Assembly: GCA_948616425.1 (NCBI GenBank)
Contig: CAPGBJ010000090.1
Coordinates: 29,836-93,835, forward strand
DNA length: 64,000 bases
Direction: 5' to 3'
Source: an uncultured Oscillospiraceae bacterium
GTDB taxonomy: Bacteria; Bacillota; Clostridia; Oscillospirales; Oscillospiraceae
In this document: positions 1-9,275 of the stretch, one piece after another
Layout: every line of letters starts with the position of its first letter
Position numbering within the stretch: position 1 is the first letter of the stretch
Notes under the pieces: generated by a model
Seen by the model: only the letters and a program-made list of their open reading frames with translations
Database searches by the model: none
Told to the model about the DNA's origin: nothing
Position numbers and translations under genes: made by a program

Positions 1-128
1 GCCCCCAGAGCGGAGTCCATCAGCAGTTCTTCCCGGGACAGGGGCGTGCCCCCCATTCCCCCAAAGGACTGTTCCGTCTCCGCGCCCAAAATCAACCGCC
101 AGCGGGAGAGCTGTTCTGTTTGTGTCAT
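1..128 (-). CDS. VWA-domain protein of MoxR operon (N-terminal fragment)
   Basis: Only the first 42 codons are in the window; the gene runs off the left edge. The visible N-terminus begins MTQTEQLSRWRLILG and ends in an LSREELL-like stretch, which looks like the start of the metal-ion-dependent VWA partners that accompany MoxR AAA+ ATPases. The start is an ATG with a strong AAAGGAGG eight bases upstream, 15 bases after the stop of the preceding DUF4274-like gene, so it is the last visible gene of the same operon. Assignment as VWA rests on context (MoxR, DUF5682 and SWIM genes upstream, as in E. coli yehL-yehM-yehP-yehQ) more than on the 42 residues; the MIDAS motif would lie outside the window. 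Confidence 0.6.
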   Translation of the reverse strand, partial: MTQTEQLSRWRLILGAETEQSFGGMGGTPLSREELLMDSALG

Positions 129-143
129 GGTATATGCCTCCTT

Positions 144-470
144 TTAAGGCAGATCGGTGAGAAACACATGGGGTACTCCATTTTTCTGGAGCTTATACTT
201 TTGAACCTTGGTATAGGGGGCGCTGTAAGGGGTGTCGGTTTTGGGGTACTTTCCCGCCAAAATATCCGCATACAAGGGCTGGATGAAGTTGGTCCACTCA
301 TCCAGGGAGTAGGGGGCCCCGATGATATAGCTGTAGCCATCTGCCAAGTCAAAGATTTGCAATGCCAAAGACAGATCACACAGAGGACTGTCCAAAAGGG
401 TCTTGGGGAATTCAAACCCGTCGTCCCAATTATATTCCAGCAGGGCCCGTTTCATCTGTTCATAGTCCAT
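144..470 (-). CDS. DUF4274-like protein
   Basis: A 108-residue soluble protein. The N-terminal half (YNWDDGFEFPKTLLDSPLCDLSLALQIF in outline: a YNWDDGF motif, then a conserved CDL and ALQIFDLADG) resembles DUF4274, a small domain with no known biochemical role that is common in immunity-type and accessory loci. The C-terminal half is charged and has no motif I recognise. I chose the ATG at 470, eight bases after the stop of the DUF5682 gene and behind a TGAGG; a TTG five codons further up would overlap that gene. It is co-transcribed with the MoxR cluster, but is not a usual member of the yeh-type locus, so it may be a recent local addition. Confidence 0.65.
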   Translation of the reverse strand: MDYEQMKRALLEYNWDDGFEFPKTLLDSPLCDLSLALQIFDLADGYSYIIGAPYSLDEWTNFIQPLYADILAGKYPKTDTPYSAPYTKVQKYKLQKNGVPHVFLTDLP

Positions 471-478
471 GGCGCGCC

Positions 479-2821
479 TCAAATATCGTCAAAATCGAAA
501 TCAGACAGGCTCTCCAGCACCGCCTGCTCAGCTTGTGTTGTCTCATTCATCAGCAGTTCCGCCGTCTGCTGGGGGTTACTCCCCCAGATTTCCCCTAGAT
601 TCTCCGCGATGTCGTTCTTCTCCTTGGGGGAGAAGTCGGCAAAGGCCCGACGGAGAAAGACCAGCGCCCGGCGGAAGGTCTCGTTGTCCAGGCCGCTGAG
701 GTAGTCATCCAGCTGCCGCCAAAGGGACAGCCGGGCGATCAGGGCGTAGCGATTTTTTCCCGCCAGACCTTCGAACCACCCCGCCCCCAGGTCGGCGGGG
801 ATGCCGGGGGACAGCCGCCGGGCCACCTCCCGGGCGAGAAGGTGCTCGTCCGCCTGGCCCCGCTCTAACAGGATGGCCATAGCGAAGCCGGAGCACCGGG
901 TATTCAGGTCGTCACGGTCAGAGATTTCTTCCAGCAGGGATATCCACCGCTCCTGCTCCAGAAAGTCGTGGCTGAGCTGGAGGGCGTTGAACTGATCCAT
1001 GGCTTTGGTCACCGCCGGGGCGGCCTGGGCGTCGCAGATACAGGCGTCTGTCAGGGTCAGACAGGCCCGGAGGTACAGCTGCTTGATCAGGGGTACCACT
1101 GGCGCGGGGTCGAACTGCCGTAAGTCGCCGTAGCGCACCACCAAGCTGAGCCGGGAAGCCGTATCGGCCACGTCGGCGATGGCGGCGGCGTCCACGCCCA
1201 GCCCCTGCAGTACCGACAGGGCGTGCTGGGCGGCGGCGGGCATCCCGCACAGGAAGGCGTCCTGGAAGATGGAGGCCGCCTCCCCGAGGGAGACGCTGCG
1301 GTCCGCCCGTTCCTTCAAGGCGAAGGCGGCTGCCCCTTGGATGGTGTCTCCCATGAGGGCGGATTCTACGATCTCGATCTCTGCTTCTGGGGTCCAGCGC
1401 AGCTCCCAGTACTCTCCCCAGTTGGCCCCGGTCTGACGGGAGGGGAGTAAATTGGCAAAGTGAATTCCCAGTACCCGCAGACGGTGGAGGAAGAAGGACC
1501 GACGCAGGTCGGCCAAGGCGGCCGTCTGGGATTTCACATTCAGCTTTTCCCGCAAATCCAGGTCCAGCCGCTGGAGTTCGGCGGTGCGGAATTTCTCCAA
1601 CCGCAATTCCTTGAGCTGACGATAAAAATCGTCCTGTACCGAGGTGCGGCTCACTCCTTCTGGGAGGAAGCCAATTTGTTTGCCGATCTCGGTGTCGGCC
1701 GCCGCCAGGGCCAGTTCAGAGAACTGCCCGTGGCCCATAGTGGTGATGGAGGCGTCACGCAGGTCGGACAGGGCCGGGTATTTGCTCCCCCGCATGGCCG
1801 CCAGAGTATTGGCCAGCCGGACGGCCTCAATCACCTCGGCGGAGGATACCAGGTTGCCTGCCTTGCGATGGGCGGCGGCCAGCTTGGTCAAATAGAAGTA
1901 TGGAGCGCGGTCCAGCCCGCCCCTGTGGAGCGCGTCCCACAGCAATTCAAAGTAAGCTGGGGCCCGATTTCCAGCCCCATAGCCAGAGCGAGAGGACAGA
2001 CGGTAGTAGGAGTAGGGCATTAAGGTGGCGCAGGCCTCCGCTTGAGGCAGGGCGGCCCTCTCTTCGTCCGACATGGGCTGATTCTCCTCCAACCCGGCCA
2101 CGTGGAAGGCCCCGCAGATGCAGAAGATCTCCTCTGGTGGTATGCCGGAGTCCACAGCCTGCTGGATCACCCGCTTCATGTAGGCCTCTCGTACCACCGT
2201 CTCCGCGGCACGTTGCCGGTCCTCCTGTGTTGCCGCCCGCAGTTCCCGGCCGAAGGCGCTGGAGGCCGTCTGCCAGTCTGTCTCCAGCTGCTCAAAATTC
2301 CGCTCCCAGAAGGTGTCGTGCTCCTCCCCGGTGATCGTCTCCAGACGGCGATAGACCGATTCGGTGGACGCCCTTTCGGTCTCGCATTGCTGTGCGGTTC
2401 CCCCAGAGGGAGAGCTAAGGGCTATGTCCTCTTCTGGGCTATTTGCCTCCCCCCCTGGAGGGGGTGACCCGGCGGAGCCGCGGCGGAGAGGGCCCTCCTC
2501 CAGGGCCAAAAATACCGAGGAGGGCAGATCCATAAAGCGACACTCCACCCCGTGCTCATGGGCCCAGAGAATGGCCTGAATCTCCGGGGAGTAGACGGCA
2601 AAGGGCCAGAGAATGGTGCGCACCGGCGGCGTTTTGGTGTAGGCCAAAATTGCGGCGGGAAACTGGGTGGCGGGGTGACACAGCCACTCCATCTGCCCGT
2701 TTAAGTCGCTGGGGCCCTCCACCAGAACCAGACGGGGCTGGGCCTGGTCCAGGGCCTGCCGCAGGTGAAAGGCGGCCGCCGGGGACAGATGGCGCACCCC
2801 GAAAAATGTCGGCTTACTCAT
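479..2821 (-). CDS. DUF5682 family protein (YehM-like)
   Basis: A 780-residue protein of the DUF5682 family, whose E. coli representative is YehM. The N-terminus carries FFGVRHLSPAA (about residues 5-15) followed by LVLVEGPSD, and a second motif GAFHVAGLEE near residue 235. These two His-containing motifs look like those of the EreA/TraB/TIKI-type superfamily; that relation is my inference from motifs. The rest is helical with no catalytic signature I can name. The ATG at 2821 overlaps the TGA of the MoxR gene (ATGA), which implies translational coupling, so the 29 possible extra codons upstream are rejected. Genes of this family travel with MoxR ATPase, VWA and SWIM genes, as here; the joint function is unknown. 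Confidence 0.8.
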   Translation of the reverse strand: MSKPTFFGVRHLSPAAAFHLRQALDQAQPRLVLVEGPSDLNGQMEWLCHPATQFPAAILAYTKTPPVRTILWPFAVYSPEIQAILWAHEHGVECRFMDLPSSVFLALEEGPLRRGSAGSPPPGGEANSPEEDIALSSPSGGTAQQCETERASTESVYRRLETITGEEHDTFWERNFEQLETDWQTASSAFGRELRAATQEDRQRAAETVVREAYMKRVIQQAVDSGIPPEEIFCICGAFHVAGLEENQPMSDEERAALPQAEACATLMPYSYYRLSSRSGYGAGNRAPAYFELLWDALHRGGLDRAPYFYLTKLAAAHRKAGNLVSSAEVIEAVRLANTLAAMRGSKYPALSDLRDASITTMGHGQFSELALAAADTEIGKQIGFLPEGVSRTSVQDDFYRQLKELRLEKFRTAELQRLDLDLREKLNVKSQTAALADLRRSFFLHRLRVLGIHFANLLPSRQTGANWGEYWELRWTPEAEIEIVESALMGDTIQGAAAFALKERADRSVSLGEAASIFQDAFLCGMPAAAQHALSVLQGLGVDAAAIADVADTASRLSLVVRYGDLRQFDPAPVVPLIKQLYLRACLTLTDACICDAQAAPAVTKAMDQFNALQLSHDFLEQERWISLLEEISDRDDLNTRCSGFAMAILLERGQADEHLLAREVARRLSPGIPADLGAGWFEGLAGKNRYALIARLSLWRQLDDYLSGLDNETFRRALVFLRRAFADFSPKEKNDIAENLGEIWGSNPQQTAELLMNETTQAEQAVLESLSDFDFDDI

Positions 2822-3912
2822 TTCCCGTTCAACTCCCGGCAGGCCCGGTAGAGGGGCAGCCACTCGCTTCCCCGCTTCTTCATCACATTTTCCAGATACT
2901 CCTTCCAAGAGATTTTGTCCTTGTCCTCGTCCTTTACCACTGCTCCCTGAAGGGCGGCAGCCAGATCTTCCGCCCCGATAGAGCCGTCCCCAAAGCTGCC
3001 CGCCAGGGCCATGGAGTTGGCCAGCAGAGAGATGGCCTCGGCGGTGGACAGCACCCCGGAGGTGGGCTTCAGCTTCTGTTTGCCGTCCAGCGTGCTCCCG
3101 GCCCGCAGCTCCCGGAAGATGGTGACCACCTTCTCCACCGTGTTTATATCAGGCTGGCGGGCGTTCAAGTCCAGGCCGGCGGACAGCTGGGCTACCCGGG
3201 TGTGGACGATGTCCATCTCGGTCTCCATGTCAGAGGGGGTGGGTAGAACCACGATATTGAACCGGCGCTTCAGAGCGGCGGACATGTCGTTGACTCCCTT
3301 GTCCCGGGTGTTGGCGGTGGCGATCACCGAAAAGCCCTTTTGGGCGGGCACCTCCAGCCCCAGCTCAGGGACGGACAGCCGTTTTTCCGACAGGATGGAG
3401 ATCAGGGCGTCCTGGACCTCGCTGGCACAGCGGGAAATTTCCTCCACTCGGGCGATGGAGCCGGACTCCATGGCCCGGTAGACGGGGCTTTTCACCATGG
3501 CCTCGGGGCAGGGGCCTTTGGCGATGAGCATGGCGTAGTTCCAGGAGTAGCGGATCTGTTCTTCGGTGGTACCGGCGGTGCCCTGGACAACTTTGGTGGA
3601 GTCGCCGTTAACGGCGGCGGCCAGATGCTCGCTGAGCCAGCTTTTGGCGGTGCCCGGCTCGCCGATGAGGAGGAGGGCGCGGTCGGTGACCAGGGTGGCA
3701 ATGGCGATCTCCACCAGCCGCCGGTTGCCCATGTACTTAGGTGTAATGTCAACTCCTTTTATAGTCATGCCGCCGGTGATGTAGGCGAGCACAGACTTGG
3801 GGGACATCCGCCAGCCGGTGGGGATGGGTTCGGTCTCCGCGGAGATGAGGGCGTCCAGTTCCCGCTGAAAAAGCTCCTCCGCCGGGAGGCGCTGTACATT
3901 TTTGTCAGGCAT
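2818..3912 (-). CDS. MoxR-type AAA+ ATPase (YehL-like)
   Basis: A 364-residue AAA+ ATPase of the MoxR group. Visible motifs are Walker A GEPGTAKS (residues 84-91), a Walker B region RVEEIS (155-160) with Glu in place of the usual Asp, sensor 1 ATANTRD (198-204), and an arginine-finger region LKRRF (214-218). The stretch EVQDALISILSEK is typical of MoxR proteins that remodel metal-dependent VWA partners. It starts at an ATG behind GGAGG, 15 bases after the upstream HEAT gene, and its stop overlaps the DUF5682 start. In E. coli the matching set is yehL (ATPase), yehM, yehP (VWA) and yehQ (SWIM). It is expected to form a cytosolic hexamer acting on the VWA/DUF5682 proteins; the client is unknown. 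Confidence 0.9.
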   Translation of the reverse strand: MPDKNVQRLPAEELFQRELDALISAETEPIPTGWRMSPKSVLAYITGGMTIKGVDITPKYMGNRRLVEIAIATLVTDRALLLIGEPGTAKSWLSEHLAAAVNGDSTKVVQGTAGTTEEQIRYSWNYAMLIAKGPCPEAMVKSPVYRAMESGSIARVEEISRCASEVQDALISILSEKRLSVPELGLEVPAQKGFSVIATANTRDKGVNDMSAALKRRFNIVVLPTPSDMETEMDIVHTRVAQLSAGLDLNARQPDINTVEKVVTIFRELRAGSTLDGKQKLKPTSGVLSTAEAISLLANSMALAGSFGDGSIGAEDLAAALQGAVVKDEDKDKISWKEYLENVMKKRGSEWLPLYRACRELNGK

Positions 3913-3927
3913 GGTTCATTCCTCCGA

Positions 3928-5847
3928 TTATTTGTCTATTTTCTCCCATCCATCCCACTCTGGAAAGGGCGCTCCTGCCCGGAGCTGTTCCACCGTCCAC
4001 GGGATGGCCTTCTGAAATTTGGCCCAGGCCTGTTTCCGGCCTGCCTTGGCCTCCAAAAATTCCTCCAGCAGGGCGATGGTCTCCTCTGCGGGCAACACTT
4101 TGCTGGCCTCGTGCATCAGGTTCCACACCACGTAGAGGTGGTTGGCCGAGGGGTTCTTGGCCATCGCTTTGCCGAAAATCCCCCGGGGACTGCCGCCCAG
4201 CTGCATCAGCCAGCGGCTGTAGTGGTAGGGCAGTCCGGTCTCCTCCAGACGCCTGCGCAGGTAGGGCGCCACCACTTCCCGGCACCGCGCGTCCTCTGGA
4301 TTGATCAGCCGCATGAGGGTCCGGTCAAACTCGGGCACGTCCTCCCAGTAGTAGGCAAAGGGGGAGCTGCCGCCCCTTCTCGGCACATCGGTGCAGACCG
4401 CCTGGGTGAGCCGCTCAATCCATCGGATGTCCAGGGGTTCGGCGGTGGACTGTCCCCCATAGACGTGATACCGCGCCTGCTGGGGATACCACCAGACCTC
4501 TCCAAGGGTCCGAAGCAGGACGATATTCAGGGTCTTTTTCTGCTCCGCATCCTGGGCGGGCTCCTCCGTCAGGATATAGGGCGCGTACTTCTCAAAGACC
4601 GCCGCCGCCGGACAGGACATCAGGGCGGCCGGAAAGCTGACGGACAGATACCGGGTCATAGCGGGGTGGCTGTCAAATAGATTTAAGCAGTAGTCCCGCA
4701 GGGGGCCTGGCCCGGTGTGGCGCATAATGTCCAGCAGCCGGTCGGTGAGCTTTACCCCGAAGAAAAGCGGGCGGTCCTTCTCGTCCTTGATCTGGTCGAT
4801 CTCCTCCATGTGGCTGTCCGCCCAGCGCCAGAAGTCCAGCATGACCGGGGAGTCCTTGCGCCCCAAGGCCCAGCACCAGGCTGTGAGGTCTGTGCCCTCC
4901 TCATAGGTGGGACGATTCCCGCCGCCCAGAAATTTCTCCAGCCTTTGCCGCAGGCCGGATGTTACCAGCTGGATGGCCCAGTCCGTGTTCGAGGAATCCA
5001 GGAACCTTACCGACTGGCTGTGCTTTTCCAGCTCCTGTGCCCAGAACGCGGCCACCACCTCCCCGTCCTGTCCGGCCAGGGCCTCCAGCACGGCGTCCCG
5101 GTTTGTGCCCTTTTCGGTCTGGGCCAGCTCCAGCAGGAGGGGGACATTTTCCGGGTCCTCCCCCAGGGCGGCGAGGACCGCCGCCCGGACCTCCTTCTTC
5201 GCCTGGGGCAAGATCTCCCGCAGCCAGGGGGTGGCCCCCGCCCCCTCCAGAGCGGAGACTACCTCCACCCGGCGGGCCATGGCCCGGTTCCCGGTGGGGT
5301 CGAGGCCCTCCTTCACCAGAGGCAGGGCGGCGGGCCCCACCTGCTTCAAAATTTTGGCGTTCAGCTCGGCGACCTCCCCGTAGCTGTCCCCCAGGCCGTT
5401 CACCACCGCGGGCAGTATCCGGTAGTCGGTGAAAAACTCGGGGTGGTTCTCCCAGGCGGAGCTGATAACCTCCAGCCGCCCGCCGCCGGTGGTAGTGAGG
5501 GCGGTGAGGAGGGGGCTGAGCTGGCTGTAGGACAGTTCCTGATATGCTTCCCGGCCGACAGGCAGAGGGACCAGCTCCCCCGATCTGCCTGCCCTGCCCT
5601 GGGTGTAGGCCACCGCGTCCACCAGGGCCAGCAGGTCCAGCAGCAGTCCGGACCGCTGGTCTGACGGGGCGGACAGCAGTTGCGTAAGGCCGGCGCCGAT
5701 TTTTCCAAATACCGGACTGGCTCCAGCCAGAGGTTTGAGGGCCTCGGCCGCCCGCTGAAGGCGGAAGTCCTCTCCCAGCAGGCCGGTGCCGGCAATGGCG
5801 GCCTGTTCCAGCCGGGTTTTTACATCGTAAAGAGGCTCTAAATTCAT
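3928..5847 (-). CDS. HEAT-repeat-like protein, paralogue 2
   Basis: A 639-residue soluble, helix-rich protein starting MNLEPLYDVKTRLEQ at an ATG behind GAGGGA; a longer frame upstream is GC-rich spill-over into the gap. It is a clear tandem paralogue of the next gene up (5930-7762): both open with the same PLYDVK.RLEQ..IAG.GLLGEDFRL block, share LLLDLLALVDAVAYTQ, and share a nearly identical HEAT-like core with ARRVEVVSALEGA, TPWLRE and AALGEDPENVPLLL (about residues 190-245). HEAT-type solenoids act as scaffolds, so it could bind the MoxR ATPase or its substrate. It occupies the operon position where the E. coli locus has the large MolR/YehI protein; homology to MolR is not shown by anything I can see. 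Confidence 0.75.
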   Translation of the reverse strand: MNLEPLYDVKTRLEQAAIAGTGLLGEDFRLQRAAEALKPLAGASPVFGKIGAGLTQLLSAPSDQRSGLLLDLLALVDAVAYTQGRAGRSGELVPLPVGREAYQELSYSQLSPLLTALTTTGGGRLEVISSAWENHPEFFTDYRILPAVVNGLGDSYGEVAELNAKILKQVGPAALPLVKEGLDPTGNRAMARRVEVVSALEGAGATPWLREILPQAKKEVRAAVLAALGEDPENVPLLLELAQTEKGTNRDAVLEALAGQDGEVVAAFWAQELEKHSQSVRFLDSSNTDWAIQLVTSGLRQRLEKFLGGGNRPTYEEGTDLTAWCWALGRKDSPVMLDFWRWADSHMEEIDQIKDEKDRPLFFGVKLTDRLLDIMRHTGPGPLRDYCLNLFDSHPAMTRYLSVSFPAALMSCPAAAVFEKYAPYILTEEPAQDAEQKKTLNIVLLRTLGEVWWYPQQARYHVYGGQSTAEPLDIRWIERLTQAVCTDVPRRGGSSPFAYYWEDVPEFDRTLMRLINPEDARCREVVAPYLRRRLEETGLPYHYSRWLMQLGGSPRGIFGKAMAKNPSANHLYVVWNLMHEASKVLPAEETIALLEEFLEAKAGRKQAWAKFQKAIPWTVEQLRAGAPFPEWDGWEKIDK

Positions 5848-5929
5848 ATAAATCCCTCTTTCCCTTTTTGTTGCTCCACCTGAGAGATCTACCCCTTCCC
5901 CTGCGGAGGATGGGCACAGAGGAGGGGGC

Positions 5930-7762
5930 TCACTCCGCCTCCCAGGCGGCAATTTGTTCCTGCACCCTCTGTTCCGGCCAAGTGGGCCGCTTGTGGGCGA
6001 TGTGCTGTTCCTGCACAATTTTGTACAGACTTCGCAGCTCTTCGGCCTTCTCCGGGCCGGTGAGGGAGGTCTCGTTCAGCAGGCGGACCACCGCATAGGT
6101 GGTCAAACTGCCGTCCTTGCGGACCTTTTTGTCCAAAAAGCCCCTCCAATCGGTCCAGCCGTGCTCCCGGAGGTAGGCCACGTCCTCCTGAATGAAACTG
6201 CCATTGAGCATATTGCGGTACTGATAGGCCACCAGCTTTTCACACAACTCAGTGTCCTCTGGGGGGACCAACCGGCGCAGGATGTCCCCCATGTCTGGTA
6301 TCTTAAGCAGCAGATCGAACCACCGCCGGTCCAGGGGCGCTGCCAGAGAAGTGGCCCGTGTGCTGACATGTGCCAGGACATGGAAATAGTTGTGGGAGAT
6401 TTGATAACAGCCCTCTTTCTGATTCCAAAAGACATACTTAAAGGTGTCCTTGAGGGCCTGAGCCTTTCGGACTCCGGAGGATCGCTCCACATAGGGGGAG
6501 AACTCCTGATAGACCTCTGCCGCCGGACAGGTAATCAAAGCAGACAAAAGTGCATGGGGAAAGTAATGGGTGCGGTCTCGGTGATTGCCCCACAGCTCCC
6601 TGCACAGCTCGCACAGGGGACCTGGGCCAGCGGTACACAGGCTGTATAGCAGGATATTGGACAGGTTTTCCTCGAAGCCCAGAGGCCGACCAATGTTGTT
6701 TTTCAGCCCGGCAATATCCGCCGCGTGTTCGTCGGCCCAGCGCCAGAAGGCCGCGGAGGAGGGCCCGGCCTTTCCGCCCATAGACGCCAGCCAGTTGCCC
6801 AGCTCCCCACGCTCGCCGGTGGAGACCTGCTCGCCCCGGAGAATGAAATTCTCCAGGCGGTTTCTCAAGCCCTGGGCCACCAGAGCGGCTGCCCAGTCCG
6901 TTTGGGCGGCCTGCAGGAAGGCGACGGAGGCTTCGGTTTTGGTGAGCTCGGCGGTCCAGAACGCCCGAACCTCCTCCCCATCCTGCTTGGTCAAAGCTCG
7001 GAGGACGGCCTCCCGGTTGGCCCCCCGCTCGGTCTTAGACAGGTCCAGCAGAAGGGGGACGTTTTCCGGGTCCTCCCCCAGGGCGGCGAGGACGGCGGCG
7101 CGTACGTCTTTTTTTGCCAGAGGCAGGACCTCCCGCAGCCAGGGGGTGGCTGCCGCCCCCTCCAGGGCAGAGACCACCTCCACCCGGCGGGCCATCTCCT
7201 TCTTTCCAGAGGGGTCGAAGCCCTCTTTCAAAAAGGGCACGATCCAGGCCCCCTGCTCCTTCAAAATAAATTCATTTAACTCGGCCAAGTCGCTGTAGCT
7301 GTCCCCCAGACCGGCGATGAGGGCGGACAGCACCCGGTAGTCCGAAAAGAATTTCGGATGGTTTTCCCAAGTGTCCTTCAATTGGTTCATCCGTCCGCCG
7401 CCAGTTCCGGTGAGGGCGGTGAGAAGGGGGTGGAGACGGCTGTAGGACAGCTCCTGATATTGTCCAGGCCCGCCAGTCAGGGGAAACAGTTCCCCTGTTC
7501 CTCCGGTTTTCGCCTGGGTGTAGGCTACCGCATCCACCAGGGCCAGCAGGTCCAGCAGCAGACCGGTCTGCTCCCCTGGGGGTGCGGACAACAGTTTGTC
7601 AAGACCTGCGTCGATTCTTCCAAATACCGGGCTGGCTGCCGCCAGGGGCTTGAAGCTCTCCGCCGCCCGCCGGAGTCGGAAGTCCTCCCCCAACAGGCCG
7701 ACGCCGGCAATTGCAGTCTGCTCCAGCCGGGCTTTAACATCATAGAGAGGTTGCAAACTCAC
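5930..7762 (-). CDS. HEAT-repeat-like protein, paralogue 1
   Basis: A 610-residue helical solenoid-type protein, paralogous to its downstream neighbour. I take the GTG at 7762 (product MSLQPLYDVK) because it aligns with the ATG of the paralogue and follows a GGGGTGG thirteen bases after the SWIM gene stop; a start further up would overlap that gene. The HEAT-like core with ARRVEVVSALEGA and AALGEDPENVPLLL lies at about residues 185-245. The C-terminal part (DWRGFLDKK, then a motif TYAVVRLLNETSL) diverges from the paralogue, whose C-terminus has LYVVWNLMHEAS. No signal peptide or membrane segment is visible. A gap of 82 bases separates it from paralogue 2. Confidence 0.75.
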   Translation of the reverse strand: MSLQPLYDVKARLEQTAIAGVGLLGEDFRLRRAAESFKPLAAASPVFGRIDAGLDKLLSAPPGEQTGLLLDLLALVDAVAYTQAKTGGTGELFPLTGGPGQYQELSYSRLHPLLTALTGTGGGRMNQLKDTWENHPKFFSDYRVLSALIAGLGDSYSDLAELNEFILKEQGAWIVPFLKEGFDPSGKKEMARRVEVVSALEGAAATPWLREVLPLAKKDVRAAVLAALGEDPENVPLLLDLSKTERGANREAVLRALTKQDGEEVRAFWTAELTKTEASVAFLQAAQTDWAAALVAQGLRNRLENFILRGEQVSTGERGELGNWLASMGGKAGPSSAAFWRWADEHAADIAGLKNNIGRPLGFEENLSNILLYSLCTAGPGPLCELCRELWGNHRDRTHYFPHALLSALITCPAAEVYQEFSPYVERSSGVRKAQALKDTFKYVFWNQKEGCYQISHNYFHVLAHVSTRATSLAAPLDRRWFDLLLKIPDMGDILRRLVPPEDTELCEKLVAYQYRNMLNGSFIQEDVAYLREHGWTDWRGFLDKKVRKDGSLTTYAVVRLLNETSLTGPEKAEELRSLYKIVQEQHIAHKRPTWPEQRVQEQIAAWEAE

Positions 7763-7775
7763 AGAAACCACCCCA

Positions 7776-9215
7776 TCAATAGTGCAGCCGGATGATCCGG
7801 TCCGGTGTGACGACGCTGTAGGGATGCAGACAGAGGGAGCGGTCCCCCTCGTCATAGAACATCAGGCCAAAGAGGGCGCTGCCCGTCGGGATTTCCCCCG
7901 GCAGTATGGCCAGCCGTCTGGTGCAGGCGTGGTCGGGGCCGTCCTCAGGGCGGTCCCGAAGGACAATCCGGTCTCCGGCCGGGTCCTCCAGTACAAAGTC
8001 ATCCTCCACTTTACCCAATTGCCCGATGGGGATCAGTACTGCCAAGAATTTGGGCGCCAGGGTGTTTTTGATGGCCCCGCGGGTCAGTTTTATCGCTGCC
8101 GCCAAGTTGGGCTGGGCCAGTCTGGGCAGGGCGGCCTGTTCCTCCGCCGTCAGGGGTCGGGCGGAGACGCTTTCCCAGCGCGCACGCCGGTCTCCCTCGC
8201 CGGGGTAGATGTACAGGGTGGGGACCTCCAGCAGACCGAAGCGGCTGTCGTCCCCTTTCACATATTTCAACGCTTTGGCTGGGCGCAGGTTCAGGGTCTG
8301 ATACATATTTCCGCCGTCCAGATCGAGCCACCAGCCCCGTTCGACGTACTCCTTTTTGGCCTCATCAAAGGAGATGTCAAAGGACAGCTGGACCAGCCGG
8401 ACATTCTCCTGAAAGGAACCGATGGCGCGCAGGTCCTCCAGCTTCCACACCCCGCCCAGGGCCTCGAAGAGGGCGGAATCTTCCGGTGTAAAGCTGCCCG
8501 CCTCCAGCTTGTCCTGAAGAAAGATCCGAGACTTCTTGATGGTGGAGCGCAGGGCCACCAGGATACGCAGGGCCTCGGCGTAGGCCCTGTCCGCCTGAGC
8601 GGGTTCTTTCTGAACGGTACGTACCGCCAGGGCGATGCGGGTGAAGGCGGTTTGGGGTCCGGTGAGGTAGCAGCTGCCTAAATCCTTGGCCAGTTTGTCA
8701 TAGGTCTGGGCCGAGGCGCCGCCCAAGGCCCCCAGACCGGTGGAGAGTAGGTCGTCTACCATCTTCTCCGCCATGTCCAGCCCCTCCAGCTGCTTGGCCA
8801 GCTTTTTTTTCTGGGCGGCGGCGTTGGGTTTTTTGGGCTTGGAAGGCGCAGCGGCGGACTCTTTTTTGGCGGATTTTGCCGCCTGCTTGGCCCGTTTATC
8901 GGCAATATCCTGGGGGATATCCGCCTCATCAAAGGCCCTGTCCGCCAACTGCTCAAACATCAGCCCCAGGGCGTGCTTGCAGGGGAACTGCCGGCTGGGG
9001 CAGGAGCATCGGCACACCGGGGCGTTCGGGTCGGTCCAATCAATGGACACCCGATAAGGTGTCTTCCCGCTTCCGGCGCACTCAGCCCAGTACAGTGTGC
9101 TGTCTCCGGTCTTGTGCAGCCCAGAGAAGCTCCCCTTTTTCGACAGTTTCCGCCCGTTCTCCGCTGCCGCGGGGTTGGGGGCCTGGAGGAAAATAAATTG
9201 TTCTGTCAGTTCCAT
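7776..9215 (-). CDS. SWIM zinc-finger protein (YehQ-like)
   Basis: A 479-residue protein with a SWIM zinc-binding motif near the N-terminus: C70-x-C72-x6-C79-x-H81 inside VCRCSCPSRQFPCKHALGL, with a preceding Cys68. SWIM domains bind nucleic acid or protein partners. A lysine- and alanine-rich linker (about residues 105-140, rich in AKKE and KKP) follows and is probably flexible. The remaining part has no family motif I can name. It is the first gene of the MoxR/DUF5682 operon, starts at an ATG behind GGGAGGAG, and has a good promoter 60 bases upstream. The E. coli counterpart by domain and context is YehQ. Confidence 0.85.
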   Translation of the reverse strand: MELTEQFIFLQAPNPAAAENGRKLSKKGSFSGLHKTGDSTLYWAECAGSGKTPYRVSIDWTDPNAPVCRCSCPSRQFPCKHALGLMFEQLADRAFDEADIPQDIADKRAKQAAKSAKKESAAAPSKPKKPNAAAQKKKLAKQLEGLDMAEKMVDDLLSTGLGALGGASAQTYDKLAKDLGSCYLTGPQTAFTRIALAVRTVQKEPAQADRAYAEALRILVALRSTIKKSRIFLQDKLEAGSFTPEDSALFEALGGVWKLEDLRAIGSFQENVRLVQLSFDISFDEAKKEYVERGWWLDLDGGNMYQTLNLRPAKALKYVKGDDSRFGLLEVPTLYIYPGEGDRRARWESVSARPLTAEEQAALPRLAQPNLAAAIKLTRGAIKNTLAPKFLAVLIPIGQLGKVEDDFVLEDPAGDRIVLRDRPEDGPDHACTRRLAILPGEIPTGSALFGLMFYDEGDRSLCLHPYSVVTPDRIIRLHY

Positions 9216-9275
9216 ATGAATCGCTCCTCCCTGAAGTCGGCCATATGCAATAAGGCCCGGCTTTGAATGGAATCT

